The notes: generated from the letters alone by a model not told the origin. Shown: positions 8,237-17,398, numbered from the stretch's first letter. The stretch: DNA of 64,000 nt from CAMDBL01 sp964498125 (GCA_964498125.1 CAZCGE010000027.1:1-64000); one strand, 5' to 3'. Numbers and translations are program-made.

Positions 8237-9265
8237 ATGCCGCAAAACCACACTCCGGCCGCGCCCGCGATTTCGCTGCCGGCCATCCCGGTGTTTCACG
8301 TTGGCCAGAGTTTCGCGCTCGAGACGACGCTGGCCGTCGGCGCGCGTGGCTATGACTTGCTCGACCGGGCGACAGCCGGCATCCCGACCGCGGCCATCCG
8401 GATTGGCGATGCCATTTCGTCGGCCTGGCTGCGGCGTGTCCGCCATCCCAATCTTGCCGAACTCAATACCGTGGCAGCGGTGGTCAAGCGGCCGGGCACC
8501 TACTATTTCAACGTCCACTACGAGTGGGGCTGCACGAGCGCGGCCAAACCTTCGGGCACGGGGCAAGGCGCCTGCCTGGTGCGCGTGCTCGATTGGAAAA
8601 CGCCGGGACTTGGCCGGCACATCGTCGCTGCTTGCGTCATGGGCGCCAAGGGGCCCTGGGTGACGCTGACGTGGCCCGGATACACCGGCGTGCTGCAGGC
8701 GATGGCCAAGGGCCGCTTTGCCGCCGGCCTCAATCAGGCACCGGCTCGCGTCGTCTGGGGTCGGCCGCCACTCGATTGGCTGGTCGCCAAATCCCGAATC
8801 CTACGCTCCACGGCTTTGACGGCGCCTCATCTCCTGCGTCAGGCGTTCGAGCAGGCGGCGAGCTATGCGGACGCCAAGGCGCTGCTGACGACAACGCCGG
8901 TCGCCGCGCCGGTGATCTACACGCTGGCCGGCCCAGGCCCAGGCGAAAGCTGCGTCATCGAGCGGCTGGAAACCGAGGCGCGCGTGCTCGAGGGCCCGGC
9001 CATGTCACAAACCGCCAACGACTGGCAGACGGCGAGCTGGCAGGGCCGCCGCCGCCCCGGCCGCGGCAGCGACGAGCGACTGGCGGCGATACAGAACCTG
9101 GCCCGTGCGCCATCGTTCGAGCGGCCGTTCGACTGGCTGACCCCGCCCATCCTCAACGATCAATCGCGGCTGGCCATCATCGCCGACCCGGCCACCGGCC
9201 GCCTGACCGCACAAGGCTACGAGGCCGACGGACCGGCGACCGCAGTCCTGCATCTACAGATCTGA
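8237..9265 (+). CDS. Acid-ceramidase/NAAA-like Ntn amidohydrolase
   Basis: 342 aa. Weak similarity by eye to the Ntn-hydrolase C45/acid ceramidase group that cleaves linear amide bonds. The candidate nucleophile is Cys 99 in WGCTS, followed by the RVLDW motif at 116-120; WPGYTG and GRFAAGLNQ also fit. If maturation occurs, it would be autocleavage before Cys 99. There is no clear signal peptide. The substrate (N-acyl amide, acyl amino acid or ceramide-like) cannot be told. It ends 12 bp from the convergent CoA transferase gene. Confidence 0.6.
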   Translation: MPQNHTPAAPAISLPAIPVFHVGQSFALETTLAVGARGYDLLDRATAGIPTAAIRIGDAISSAWLRRVRHPNLAELNTVAAVVKRPGTYYFNVHYEWGCTSAAKPSGTGQGACLVRVLDWKTPGLGRHIVAACVMGAKGPWVTLTWPGYTGVLQAMAKGRFAAGLNQAPARVVWGRPPLDWLVAKSRILRSTALTAPHLLRQAFEQAASYADAKALLTTTPVAAPVIYTLAGPGPGESCVIERLETEARVLEGPAMSQTANDWQTASWQGRRRPGRGSDERLAAIQNLARAPSFERPFDWLTPPILNDQSRLAIIADPATGRLTAQGYEADGPATAVLHLQI

Positions 9266-9277
9266 GGCGGTGCACAT

Positions 9278-10471
9278 TCACCCCAACTTTGTCGCGCCCA
9301 TTTTCGCCAGCGCGGCAATGGCGCCGCCGGAATAACCAAGGTCGGCCAGGATGTCGGCGGAATGCTGGCCGAGCACCGGCGCCGGACGCGGAATGCCCGG
9401 ACCATCGTGGTCGAGCAGCACGGGATTGCGCGCAACCCGGATCTTGCCGAGCTTGGGATGCTCGACCTCCGCCACCATCTTGCGCGCCACCATGTGCGGA
9501 TCGTCGAACACCTCCTGGAAGTCGTTGACGCGGGCGCAGGGTACGCCAACCTCCAGCAGCGCCGCCTCGATCTCGGCCGCTGTCTTGCCGAGAATGATCG
9601 GCTCAACCAGCGCCAGCAGGGCGTCCTCGTTCACCTTGCGACCTGAATAGGTGTTGAACCGGTTGTCCTCGAGCTGCTCGGCAAGACCGAGAACGGTCAT
9701 GAAATTGGCAAACAGCTGGTCGTTGGGCGCGCCGATGGCAACGTAGCGCTGGTCTTTTGTCGCGAACAACTGATAGGGCGCATTGAGGCGATGTTTGTTG
9801 CCCATCGGCTGCGGCACCCTGTTGGTCTCCAGGTACTCCGCCGCCTCCCAGGCCGCCGCCGCGATCGAGGCTTCGACCAGCGAAATATCGGCGATTCGCC
9901 CTTCCTTCAGCCGTGCGGCGCCGACCAGCCCGGCGAGGACGGCATAGGTCGTGAACAGCGCGCCGAACACATCCGCGGTCTGCACGCCGGGCCGCAACGG
10001 CATGCGGCCGGGCTCGCCGTTGACCGACAGTACGCCGGAGAACGCCTCGGCGATCAGGTTGACGCCGGCGCGGCGACGGTAGGGCCCGGTCTGGCCGAAG
10101 CCGGAGACGGCGGCGTAGACGAGCTGCGGATTGACCGCCTTCATGGCGTCCGCGCCGAGCCCCAGCTTCTCCAGCGCGCCGGGGCGGTAGGCCTCGATGA
10201 CGGCATCCGACTTGGCGGCCAATTTCAACAGTACGTCGCGCGCCTCGGGTTGCTTCAAGTCGAGCACCAGCGAACGTTTGTTGCGATTGAGCGCCATGAA
10301 GCTGACGCTCTCGCCGTTGCGGATCGGCGGCGTCGCCCGCGCCATGTCGCCCTTCGGCGGCTCGACCTTGATGACTTCGGCCCCCATGTCGGCGAGCAGC
10401 GTACCGGCGAACGGGCCGGCAATGAAGTTGGCGAGCTCCAGCACGCGAATGCCGTCCAGCGGCTTGGCCAT
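9278..10471 (-). CDS. CaiB/BaiF family CoA transferase (class III)
   Basis: 397 aa from ATG 10471, where the family sequence begins (MAKPLDGIRVLELA); the open frame further upstream (to 10624) is not family sequence. Transfers CoA between carboxylic acids through an Asp-anchored anhydride; the candidate catalytic Asp is in VQTADVFGAL. FIAGPFAGTLLADMGAEVIK and LNRNKRSLVLDL are family blocks. The acid substrate is not shown by the neighbours; no acyl-CoA dehydrogenase or hydratase is adjacent. Confidence 0.9.
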   Translation of the reverse strand: MAKPLDGIRVLELANFIAGPFAGTLLADMGAEVIKVEPPKGDMARATPPIRNGESVSFMALNRNKRSLVLDLKQPEARDVLLKLAAKSDAVIEAYRPGALEKLGLGADAMKAVNPQLVYAAVSGFGQTGPYRRRAGVNLIAEAFSGVLSVNGEPGRMPLRPGVQTADVFGALFTTYAVLAGLVGAARLKEGRIADISLVEASIAAAAWEAAEYLETNRVPQPMGNKHRLNAPYQLFATKDQRYVAIGAPNDQLFANFMTVLGLAEQLEDNRFNTYSGRKVNEDALLALVEPIILGKTAAEIEAALLEVGVPCARVNDFQEVFDDPHMVARKMVAEVEHPKLGKIRVARNPVLLDHDGPGIPRPAPVLGQHSADILADLGYSGGAIAALAKMGATKLG

Positions 10472-10622
10472 GTCCGACCCCAATGTGACGTTTTGGTTGG
10501 CGGCGAGACCAGCATGGGCCAACGCGCTTGTCGAGGTCGATGTGGATGGTGCACGGGCAGTGTGCTTCACGCCTCCCTCTCCTCGCCTTCCCGGAAGCCG
10601 CGCCGCGCGATAGCCTCGCCGC

Positions 10623-10656
10623 ATCCCGGATGACCGATGGCGCGGCTATCCGGGAT
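10623..10656. repeat. Inverted repeat ATCCCGGAT / ATCCGGGAT
   Basis: A perfect 9-bp dyad with a 16-nt spacer, located upstream of the CoA transferase gene and at the left edge of a larger palindromic block (10680-10900). Confidence 0.5.
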
Positions 10657-10679
10657 CTTCACCATTCTGAAGCTGGGGA

Positions 10680-10900
10680 AGATCCCATACGCGCTAACTT
10701 TGGTCTGTTGGAGGGTGCAACCTATCCTCTGCGTCCCCGGACAAGCGATCCGACCGCGAGGTCGGAGGGCGAAGATCCGGGGTCTTCACCCTTCTGAGGT
10801 GGGGAAGACCCCGGCTCTGCGCGGCCACCGCCGCTTCGGCCGGGGACGCAGATCGATAGGGTGCACCCTTATGTTAGTGCGTATAGGGAAGGTCCCGGCT
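10680..10900. repeat. Large imperfect palindrome of dispersed intergenic repeats
   Basis: The left arm at 10680-10740 pairs with the right arm at 10841-10900: GGGTGCAACCTATC with GATAGGGTGCACCC, and CTGCGTCCCCGG with CCGGGGACGCAG. Inside are a strong hairpin at 10777-10814 (CCGGGGTCTTC and GAAGACCCCGG) and a small one at 10751-10766 (CCGACC and GGTCGG). The GGGAAGAYCCCRGCTCTGCG core recurs at 25556-25625 and, inverted, at 25012-25095. With 10623-10656 this accounts for most of the gene-free 10472-10996. No protein gene was seen there. Confidence 0.7.
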
Positions 10901-10996
10901 CTCCGCACGCATCGCGAACGGCGCGGCTGCGGCCGGGAAGACGGAAGGGGAGGGTGAGGTCCGCACGACAGTCGCGGAGACCTGCGCGCGCCTCCG

Positions 10997-12784
10997 TCAC
11001 ACCGCCACTGTCTGCTCCTCCGTCTTCGGCACCGTAAAGCCGCCCTCCGCCACCAGGCGCGCGAACAGGCCCTGCCGCTCGACCAGCGCGCTGAAGCGGC
11101 CGCGCTCGATGATGCGGCCACGGTCCATGACCAGGATGCGATCGGCATTGGCGACGGTGGAAAGCCGGTGGGCGATGATGAACGTGGTGCGGCCCTTCCT
11201 GAGCGCATCGAGCGCCCGCTTGATGCGCGCCTCGGTCTCGGCGTCGAGTGCGCTGGTCGCCTCGTCGAGGATCAGCACCGGCGCGTCCTTCAGGATCGCC
11301 CGCGCGATGGCGATGCGCTGGCGCTCGCCGCCCGACAGCGAGGCGCCGCGCTCGCCGATCAGGAAACCATAGCCATCGGCTTTGCGCGAGATGAAGTCGT
11401 GCGCCTCGGCGAGCTTGGCGGCGGCGACCACCTCCTCGTCGCTGGCCTCGGGCCGGCCGATGCGGATGTTGTCGGCGATCGTGCGGTTGAACAGGCCGGC
11501 ATCCTGGAACACCACCGCGATCGAGCGGCGCACGGAGTCGAGCGAAACGTCGCTGATATCCTGGCCATCGACCAGAATGCGGCCCGCATCCGGCTGCCTG
11601 AGCCGCTGCAACAGCGCCAGCGCCGTCGTCTTGCCGGCCCCGGTCGGGCCGACCAGCGCCACGGTCTCGCCGGGCCTGGCCTCGAAATCGATGTCGAAGA
11701 CGCCCTGCTCGCCCGGGCCGAACCTGAACGACACGTTGTCGTAGCGCACATGGCCGCCGGCGGTGGCCAGATCCGGCGCGCCAGGCTTTTCCACGATGTT
11801 GCCCTTGGCGTCGATCAAGGCAAAGTAGCTGCCGAGCGTCGGCGCCTGCTGGAAGATGCGCACCAGAAAACCCGAGAGCTGATCGAGCTTGCCGATCAAG
11901 AGGCCGGCGAAGGCGACAAAGCTGACGATCTCGCCGACTGTCAGCTCGCCGCGCGAGGCCAGCATCGCGCCGAAGGCGAAGATCGCCACCATCGTGATGG
12001 TCGCCGCCGCTCGTGTCAGCACGGTCAAGAGGCCCCACCAGGTGAGCAGCGGGTACTGCACGTTGAGCAGCTCGCTCATCAGGTCGCGCATCGCCGTCAT
12101 CTCGGCGGAGAAGCGGGCGTAGCTCTGCACCACGGTGACGTTGCCGATGACGTCGCCGACACGGCCGTAGACGTCGTAGTGGTAGCGCTCGATAGCCGCC
12201 TGCCCGCTGGTGGTGCGGCGAATGACGAGGATGTTGGCGACCATATAGACCGCGGCCAGCACCGCCAGGATCGCCGTCATGCGCCAGTCGATCGCCAGCG
12301 CGGTCGGGATCAGGCAAATGATGCCGACGATGGCGGTCAACTGCTCGCGCAGAAAGCTCAGCCACAGCCAGAACAAGGCGTCCGTGCCGGCCAGGATGGT
12401 GCGCACGACCGCGCCGGAGCCATGATGGGCGTGATAGCCGATCGGCAGCGTGATGGCCCGCTCGAAGGCTTTGCCGACGGCGGCCAGCCGCTGCCGGTGG
12501 GCGAGGCGATCGGCCATCACGGCGACCAGCACGCCGGCCAGGATGCCGAACAGCCCGAGTGCCGCCCACAGGCCGATGATCGGAAAGGCGCCCTCGCCCT
12601 TGGTCAGCGCATCGACGACGCGGCCGAACAGGATTGGTTCGGCGAGCTGCACGATAGCGACCGCGATGCTTGCCGAGGCCAGCACCACCGCCAGCCGCCG
12701 CTCGTTCGACAGCATGCCGAGAGCGCGGGTGTAGATGGCTGTCAGGTGCAAGGTGGAGGTGGTCTTTGCTGTGCCGTCGGTCAT
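10997..12784 (-). CDS. NdvA-like ABC exporter (fused permease-ATPase)
   Basis: 595 aa half-transporter working as a homodimer in the inner membrane. Six membrane helices lie in residues 20-320, then an ATPase domain with Walker A GPTGAGKTT near 380, signature LSGGERQR near 483 and Walker B PVLILDEAT near 503. The start LHLTAIYTRALGML and early AEPILFGRVVDAL resemble NdvA/ChvA exporters of cyclic beta-1,2-glucan. No ndvB is in the window, though opgH (22292) and galU (53095) are, so a glucan substrate is plausible and lipid-linked or other glycans are possible. Confidence 0.85.
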   Translation of the reverse strand: MTDGTAKTTSTLHLTAIYTRALGMLSNERRLAVVLASASIAVAIVQLAEPILFGRVVDALTKGEGAFPIIGLWAALGLFGILAGVLVAVMADRLAHRQRLAAVGKAFERAITLPIGYHAHHGSGAVVRTILAGTDALFWLWLSFLREQLTAIVGIICLIPTALAIDWRMTAILAVLAAVYMVANILVIRRTTSGQAAIERYHYDVYGRVGDVIGNVTVVQSYARFSAEMTAMRDLMSELLNVQYPLLTWWGLLTVLTRAAATITMVAIFAFGAMLASRGELTVGEIVSFVAFAGLLIGKLDQLSGFLVRIFQQAPTLGSYFALIDAKGNIVEKPGAPDLATAGGHVRYDNVSFRFGPGEQGVFDIDFEARPGETVALVGPTGAGKTTALALLQRLRQPDAGRILVDGQDISDVSLDSVRRSIAVVFQDAGLFNRTIADNIRIGRPEASDEEVVAAAKLAEAHDFISRKADGYGFLIGERGASLSGGERQRIAIARAILKDAPVLILDEATSALDAETEARIKRALDALRKGRTTFIIAHRLSTVANADRILVMDRGRIIERGRFSALVERQGLFARLVAEGGFTVPKTEEQTVAV

Positions 12785-12838
12785 GGGCTCTCGTTGTCGT
12801 CGATGGGCGTCGTCAGCCGGCCATGGAAGAACCGAGCA

Positions 12839-15169
12839 TTACAGGCGGCTCAGCAGCGTGTCACGCAGCCCCTTGATGGGGCGAAAAACGAATCGCACGA
12901 CATGATCGCCGGGCGGCACCGCGACTGCACGAAAAATCACGTTGGCACGCAGCAGCTCGACGGGCTGGCCGTCGATCTCCACCGTCCACCACGGATGCCA
13001 GATATCGTTCAGCACGACGAAGCCACCGTCGAGGCTGCTGGCCGCGACGATGACCTCTGTGTTGCGGTAGCTCGAGATCCGCACCTGTCCCGGACGGCGT
13101 GTGTTGCTTGGCTCGGCATGCGGGGCCTCCAGCAGCACCGTACGCGCCAGATCGACGGGCGGCCAAGCGCCTGTCGCCAGCATCGCCGCGAAGTTGGCGC
13201 GCTCGGCCCGTGTGGCGAACAGCACGCGCAGCAAGGCACGCGGGTTCTCGTAGATGTAGCCCTCGGCGGTGCGGGCGATCAGCGTCAGGTCACCGGGGGA
13301 CAGCCGCTTGTCCACCGACTCGATGGGCGCGCCGGAGGCGATGAACCTGAGGCCCAGCAGATCGGCCAGCGGCGAGCGGAAGGACGGAAACAGGGCCGAG
13401 AACTTGCGCTGGTCCGGTAGCCCGACATGATCCTCCGCGCCGGTCGCCTGGCTGTAGAGGCCGAGTCGCAGCGGGTTATAGCCCAGCGTATTCTCGAGGC
13501 CGTGCGTCAGGCTGGCATTCGGCCAGTGGAACCCGAGGCCCAGCAGCTCGACCCGGTCCCGCCGCGTCTCGCTTGCAGACTCGGCGACCTTGCGCTTCAG
13601 CAGGGCGATGGTCTCGTTGCCGGTGGCGGGGTCGAGTACATCGTAATAGGCCGGTGGCATGCCCGAGGACGTCGTCGGCCCATTGTTCCAGGCCAGATCG
13701 CCCACCGTCACGCCGATCAGTATCAGTCCGGCCGCGATCGGCCGGATCGGCTTCAGCCACAGCGCCGCGCCGATCGCGGCGGTTGCGGCCAGAAAGGAGA
13801 CGGCCGCGACCACGAGCGGCGCGGCGGTGCGTGGCAGCCGGTCGAGCGAGCCGCCCAGCACCAGTGACACAACGACGGCCAGCAGCACGATGCCGGCAAC
13901 GGCCAGCACTTGGCGGCTCGGCACCATTGTCGGTGCCTCGGTCATCAGCCGGTGGGCGACGTAGCCCGCCAGGATCGCCAACAGCATGCCGATCGGGAAC
14001 ACCGCGTCCGCCGGCCGCCGGAACAGGTCGACACCTGGAACCGCCGCGTGCAGCAGGCCGAAAATGGGCGTGTACCAGCCCAGCGCATAGATCATCATGA
14101 CCGCGCTAGCGACGCTGAAGAACCGGATGTCGCGATGCCAGAGTCGCCCGCTGATGGCGCCAAACACAATCAGCAGCGCCGGCGCCGCGCCGACATAAAG
14201 GATGCCGACGTTCTGCGCGATGTAGAGGCCGCTGTCGCGCCAGGCAAAGCTCGGCGGGCCCCAGTAATCCTCCATGCGTCCGCCCGCGCCGAACAGGTCG
14301 GGCGCAAACAAGGTGAGCAGCAGCGCCGGGTGCAGCGAGCCCCGCCCCGCGCCCGCCAGATCGATCGCCGGCCGGTTCGACTGACCCGCCACCAGCGCCG
14401 TCAGCAGCAGCGGAATGGCGACGACGAGCACACCACCAAGAACGCCCGCGAGCAGTGGCGGGAGAGTGACGCGGAGTCGCGCATAGGTGTCTGACATCCT
14501 GTCAGACACCGCTGCGCCCGCCAACACCCGCCAACCCACATATCCAATCAGCAAATACGCCCCCAGCAGCGCCACCTGATCGCGGCCGAGGAGCATCAGT
14601 CCGCCAGCCAGACCGGCGGCAAATCCGTAGGCGGCTGAACCGCGCTCGAGCCCGCGTGTCAACAACAGCAGCGTCAGCGCCAGATAGACGAGGCTCAGCA
14701 CCTGGCCGACATGCTGGATGCGCCAGGCCATCGCCGCGCCGAACCCGAAGGCCAGACCGGCCAGCACGGCGCCGGCCCAATGCCAGCCCCGATCGCGACA
14801 CCACAGCACCAGGCAGGCCGCGCCGATCAGCACCGTCACCAGCAGCATGGCGTCGGCGGCGCGCAGGCCCGGGTTGCCATCGATCATCGCCAGCGCCAGG
14901 AACGGCGGCGAGAAGATCATGGATTGTGGATCGGCGATCTGCGGATGGCCGGAAAAGACGTTGGGGGTCCAGAATGGCGACTGGCCGGTGGCCAGGCTTT
15001 GTGCCAGGAATTGGATCTGCGGCAGGAAGTGCGCCTTGGCATCCCAGGGGATTGTGACGCGCCCGGACAGCCATGGCCAGCCGAGAACGAGCCAGGCCAG
15101 CCCCAGCAGCGCCAGGACCGGCGGCAAGGGCCAGGCCGGATGCTCGGGGTGCGGCTTCATCTGATCCAT
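12839..15169 (-). CDS. YfhO-like polytopic membrane protein
   Basis: 776 aa. The first 490 residues hold about a dozen hydrophobic helices; the last 260 are a soluble, probably periplasmic domain. PWDAKAHFLPQIQFL early and the C-terminal beta domain (GGFVVLNDIWHPWWTVEIDG) fit YfhO/GT-C-like proteins that transfer sugars from polyprenyl phosphate. ATG 15169 or 15160 could be the start; neither has a clear ribosome site. Residues 221-228 (VSDRMSDT) come from an inserted 25-bp palindrome and fall in a loop between membrane helices. Confidence 0.8.
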   Translation of the reverse strand: MDQMKPHPEHPAWPLPPVLALLGLAWLVLGWPWLSGRVTIPWDAKAHFLPQIQFLAQSLATGQSPFWTPNVFSGHPQIADPQSMIFSPPFLALAMIDGNPGLRAADAMLLVTVLIGAACLVLWCRDRGWHWAGAVLAGLAFGFGAAMAWRIQHVGQVLSLVYLALTLLLLTRGLERGSAAYGFAAGLAGGLMLLGRDQVALLGAYLLIGYVGWRVLAGAAVSDRMSDTYARLRVTLPPLLAGVLGGVLVVAIPLLLTALVAGQSNRPAIDLAGAGRGSLHPALLLTLFAPDLFGAGGRMEDYWGPPSFAWRDSGLYIAQNVGILYVGAAPALLIVFGAISGRLWHRDIRFFSVASAVMMIYALGWYTPIFGLLHAAVPGVDLFRRPADAVFPIGMLLAILAGYVAHRLMTEAPTMVPSRQVLAVAGIVLLAVVVSLVLGGSLDRLPRTAAPLVVAAVSFLAATAAIGAALWLKPIRPIAAGLILIGVTVGDLAWNNGPTTSSGMPPAYYDVLDPATGNETIALLKRKVAESASETRRDRVELLGLGFHWPNASLTHGLENTLGYNPLRLGLYSQATGAEDHVGLPDQRKFSALFPSFRSPLADLLGLRFIASGAPIESVDKRLSPGDLTLIARTAEGYIYENPRALLRVLFATRAERANFAAMLATGAWPPVDLARTVLLEAPHAEPSNTRRPGQVRISSYRNTEVIVAASSLDGGFVVLNDIWHPWWTVEIDGQPVELLRANVIFRAVAVPPGDHVVRFVFRPIKGLRDTLLSRL
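14486..14510. repeat. In-gene palindrome, copy 1 (VSDRMSDTY)
   Basis: GGTGTCTGAC, five bases, GTCAGACACC: a perfect 10-bp dyad inside the YfhO-like gene. On the coding (minus) strand it is read with GTG as the first full codon and gives V-S-D-R-M-S-D-T, followed by Tyr. The same element in the same frame occurs at 15678 and 17939 in unrelated genes. Confidence 0.9.
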
Positions 15170-15321
15170 GCCACCGTCCGGATTCTTGCAGCCATTGCCA
15201 AGCCACGTTGCAAGCCGTCACTATCACCCGACTCGATGGCGGCAGTGGGCCGATCAGTGCCACCACCGCCACGACATAGAGCCGCAGGCTGGGCCAGATT
15301 CAGGCAAGATCGCCAGGACAC

Positions 15322-16032
15322 ATGCGCAAAACCGAACCCACCGGCCTCGATGCCATCATGGCGGCCCCTGCCGATCGGCCGTTCGTCGTGGCGCAACTCG
15401 GCCAGTCGCTCGACGGCCGCATCGCCACGCCAGCCGGCGAGAGCCGCTGGATCAATGGCGATTGCGCCCTCGATCACGTGCATCGGCTGCGCGCGGCGGT
15501 CGATGCCGTGGTGATCGGCATCGGCACGGCCTTGGCCGACGATCCTCTGCTGACCGTCCGCCGCGTCGCCGGCCAGCACCCGGCCCGCGTGGTGATCGAC
15601 CCACGCGGGCGGCTGCCGGCCACGGCAAAGTGCCTCGCCGACGACGGCGTGCGCCGGCTGGTGGTGCGCGCCGAAAAGGTGTCTGACCTCTGGTCAGACA
15701 CCTATACCGGCATCGAGATCGTCGACATCCTGCGCGTGAACGGCCACATCCCCCCACACGCCATCGTCGAAACGCTGTTCAAGCTCGGACTGAAGCGCCT
15801 GTTGATCGAGGGCGGCGCATCGACTGTTTCAGCCTTCATCGACGCCGGCGCCGTCGACAGGTTGCATGTGCTGGTGGCGCCGATGATCCTCGGATCGGGC
15901 AAGCCTAGCCTGTCCCTGCCGCCGATCGCATGGCTCGGCGACGCCATGAGACCCAAGACAACCGTGCATGTTCTCGACGACGGCGACGTGCTATTCGATT
16001 GTGATCTGAGGAGCGTTCAGAAGGGGAGCTGA
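15322..16032 (+). CDS. RibD C-terminal-type (DHFR-fold) reductase
   Basis: 236 aa. Corresponds only to the NADPH-dependent reductase half of RibD; the deaminase half is missing. Blocks: VVAQLGQSLDGRIATPAGES, AVVIGIGTALADDPLLTVR, ARVVIDPRGRLP, LLIEGGASTVSAFI. Free-standing members reduce pyrimidine or pterin-like substrates, not always riboflavin precursors. ATG 15322 has AGGA 3 nt away; ATG 15358 is possible. Residues 120-127 (VSDLWSDT) are a palindrome insertion in a surface loop before GIEIVDI. It is followed after 3 bp by cytochrome b561. Confidence 0.88.
   Translation: MRKTEPTGLDAIMAAPADRPFVVAQLGQSLDGRIATPAGESRWINGDCALDHVHRLRAAVDAVVIGIGTALADDPLLTVRRVAGQHPARVVIDPRGRLPATAKCLADDGVRRLVVRAEKVSDLWSDTYTGIEIVDILRVNGHIPPHAIVETLFKLGLKRLLIEGGASTVSAFIDAGAVDRLHVLVAPMILGSGKPSLSLPPIAWLGDAMRPKTTVHVLDDGDVLFDCDLRSVQKGS
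15678..15702. repeat. In-gene palindrome, copy 2 (VSDLWSDTY)
   Basis: Perfect 10-bp dyad GGTGTCTGAC-CTCTG-GTCAGACACC, followed by TAT as in copy 1. Read on the plus strand in the RibD-like gene as V-S-D-L-W-S-D-T-Y, with GTG starting at its second base, the same frame as the other copies. Confidence 0.9.
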
Positions 16033-16035
16033 GCC

Positions 16036-16602
16036 ATGCCCGAAACTCACGCCGTCTACAGCCCGCCAGCCCGCCGCTTTCACTGGTGGACCGTGGCGCT
16101 GATCGCCGTGCAAGTGCCGGTCGGCATCATCATGTCCTACCGTGGCAACGATCTGAATATCTGGGACGGGCTGACCAATAACCTCTACAGCACCCACAAG
16201 CTGATCGGACTCAGCATCCTCGTGCTGGTGATCGCCCGCCTCGTCTACCGCTTCCGCAACGGCGCTCCGGCCGACGAGCCGACGCTCGAGCCCTGGCAGA
16301 AGGCGGTTTCGCACACCACGCACTGGAGCATCTACGCGCTGCTCCTGGTCGTGCCGGTGCTGGGCTGGCTGGGGGTCTCCTATTACCCAGCCCTTGACGT
16401 CTTCGGCTTCAAGCTGCCCGGCCTGGTGTCGCCCGATCAGGCCACATCCGCCAAAGTGCTGTTCGCACACATGATCGGTGCGTCCGTGCTGGTGATCCTG
16501 ATCGCCATGCATATTGGCGCCGCGCTGTTCCACTATGTCATCCGCAAGGACGGCGTGCTGAACCGCATGCTGCCGATGTTGCCGCGACGCGACGGGAAAT
16601 AG
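16036..16602 (+). CDS. Cytochrome b561
   Basis: 188 aa, four membrane helices, inner-membrane b-type dihaem electron carrier. His candidates for haem lie in RRFHWWTVALIAVQV, YSTHKLIGLSILVLV, SHTTHWSIYALLLV and HMIGASVLVILIAMHIGAALFHY. GGGGAG stands 7 nt before the ATG. Only 3 bp separate it from the RibD-like gene, so they are co-transcribed. The natural electron acceptor is not shown; coupling to the reductase product is inference. Confidence 0.92.
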   Translation: MPETHAVYSPPARRFHWWTVALIAVQVPVGIIMSYRGNDLNIWDGLTNNLYSTHKLIGLSILVLVIARLVYRFRNGAPADEPTLEPWQKAVSHTTHWSIYALLLVVPVLGWLGVSYYPALDVFGFKLPGLVSPDQATSAKVLFAHMIGASVLVILIAMHIGAALFHYVIRKDGVLNRMLPMLPRRDGK

Positions 16603-16717
16603 CGAAAACGCGCAATCGCAGGCCGTTGATCGCGAATCTGCCATGATCCTGGTCATGGTGAGCGTTGAGCTGTGTGTCATCGTTGCATGACGCTTCGACC
16701 CCGAAAGGTTCCACCCC

Positions 16718-17269
16718 ATGAAACTCAACGTCACTCTGGGCCTGTTCGCGGCCTTGCTGATCGGATGCTTCGCCGCAACGCCGGGCGCGCGCGCCGCCTC
16801 GGGACAGGAAATCGACGCCGATGTCCGCGCGACGTTGTCCCACTTCACTTATCAGGTCCGTGGCGCCGATGATCTGCTGCGCCGGGCGGCGGGCGTGCTG
16901 GTCTTTCCCGCGATCGTCAAAGCCGGCATGGGCATCGGTGGCGAATATGGCGAAGGCGCGCTGCTGATCGGCGGCCGGACTCGCGCTTACTACAATTCCA
17001 TCTCCGCCTCGATTGGCTTCCAGCTCGGCGTGCAGAAGCGCTCAGTCATCATTCTTTTCATGACCGAGGACGCGCTCAGAAGCTTCCGCCGCAAAGATGG
17101 CTGGAAAATCGGCGTCGACGGCTCGGTGGCCATCGTCACCCTCGGCGTCGGCGGCTCCCTCGACACCAACCAGATCACCAAGCCCGTCCTCGGCTTCATC
17201 CTCGACCAGAAGGGTCTGATGTATAATTTGACCCTGGAAGGCTCGAAGATCACCCGCATCAGGCGGTAA
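16718..17269 (+). CDS. Exported SYLF/YSC84-domain protein
   Basis: 183 aa. Signal peptide at residues 1-26 (GLFAALLIGCFAATPGARA); LIGC also resembles a lipobox, so a lipoprotein is possible. The rest is the SYLF lipid-binding domain: AAGVLVFPAIVKAGMGIGGE, GEGALLIGG, SASIGFQLGVQ, FMTEDALRSF, then WKIGVDGSV. AAAGG is 9 nt before the ATG. It sits 115 bp after cytochrome b561 and may share its transcript. Function beyond lipid binding is unknown. Confidence 0.88.
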   Translation: MKLNVTLGLFAALLIGCFAATPGARAASGQEIDADVRATLSHFTYQVRGADDLLRRAAGVLVFPAIVKAGMGIGGEYGEGALLIGGRTRAYYNSISASIGFQLGVQKRSVIILFMTEDALRSFRRKDGWKIGVDGSVAIVTLGVGGSLDTNQITKPVLGFILDQKGLMYNLTLEGSKITRIRR

Positions 17270-17280
17270 GGGGTCAAACG

Positions 17281-17386
17281 CGTAGGTCGGGTCGAGCCCT
17301 TCGCGAGACCCGACGGCCTGGATTGCCACGTTGCATGTCGGGTCTCCCCCGGCATAGTACAGAGCCGGGGTTCGACCCGACCTACG
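17281..17386. repeat. GTAGGTCGGGT-type inverted repeat
   Basis: CGTAGGTCGGGTCGA on the left pairs with TCGACCCGACCTACG on the right, and an inner GAGACCCGAC pairs with GTCGGGTCTC. It fills the gap between the convergent SYLF and methyltransferase genes, where it could fold in either transcript. Same family as 26552, 31347 and 50338. Confidence 0.8.
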
Positions 17387-17398
17387 GCTACGCCGGTA

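Noticed and set aside
10869..12569. 566-codon minus-strand frame over the exporter
   Set aside because: Shifted-frame shadow of the exporter gene, Arg/Gly-rich with no domains.
11168..13420. 750-codon open frame on the plus strand
   Set aside because: It lies opposite the NdvA-like exporter and the YfhO-like gene; His/Gln/Arg/Asp-rich composition with no motif is typical of antisense frames in high-GC DNA.
17372..17388. tRNA T-arm (GTTCGACCC)
   Set aside because: Part of the GTAGGTCGGGT inverted repeat; no cloverleaf around it.
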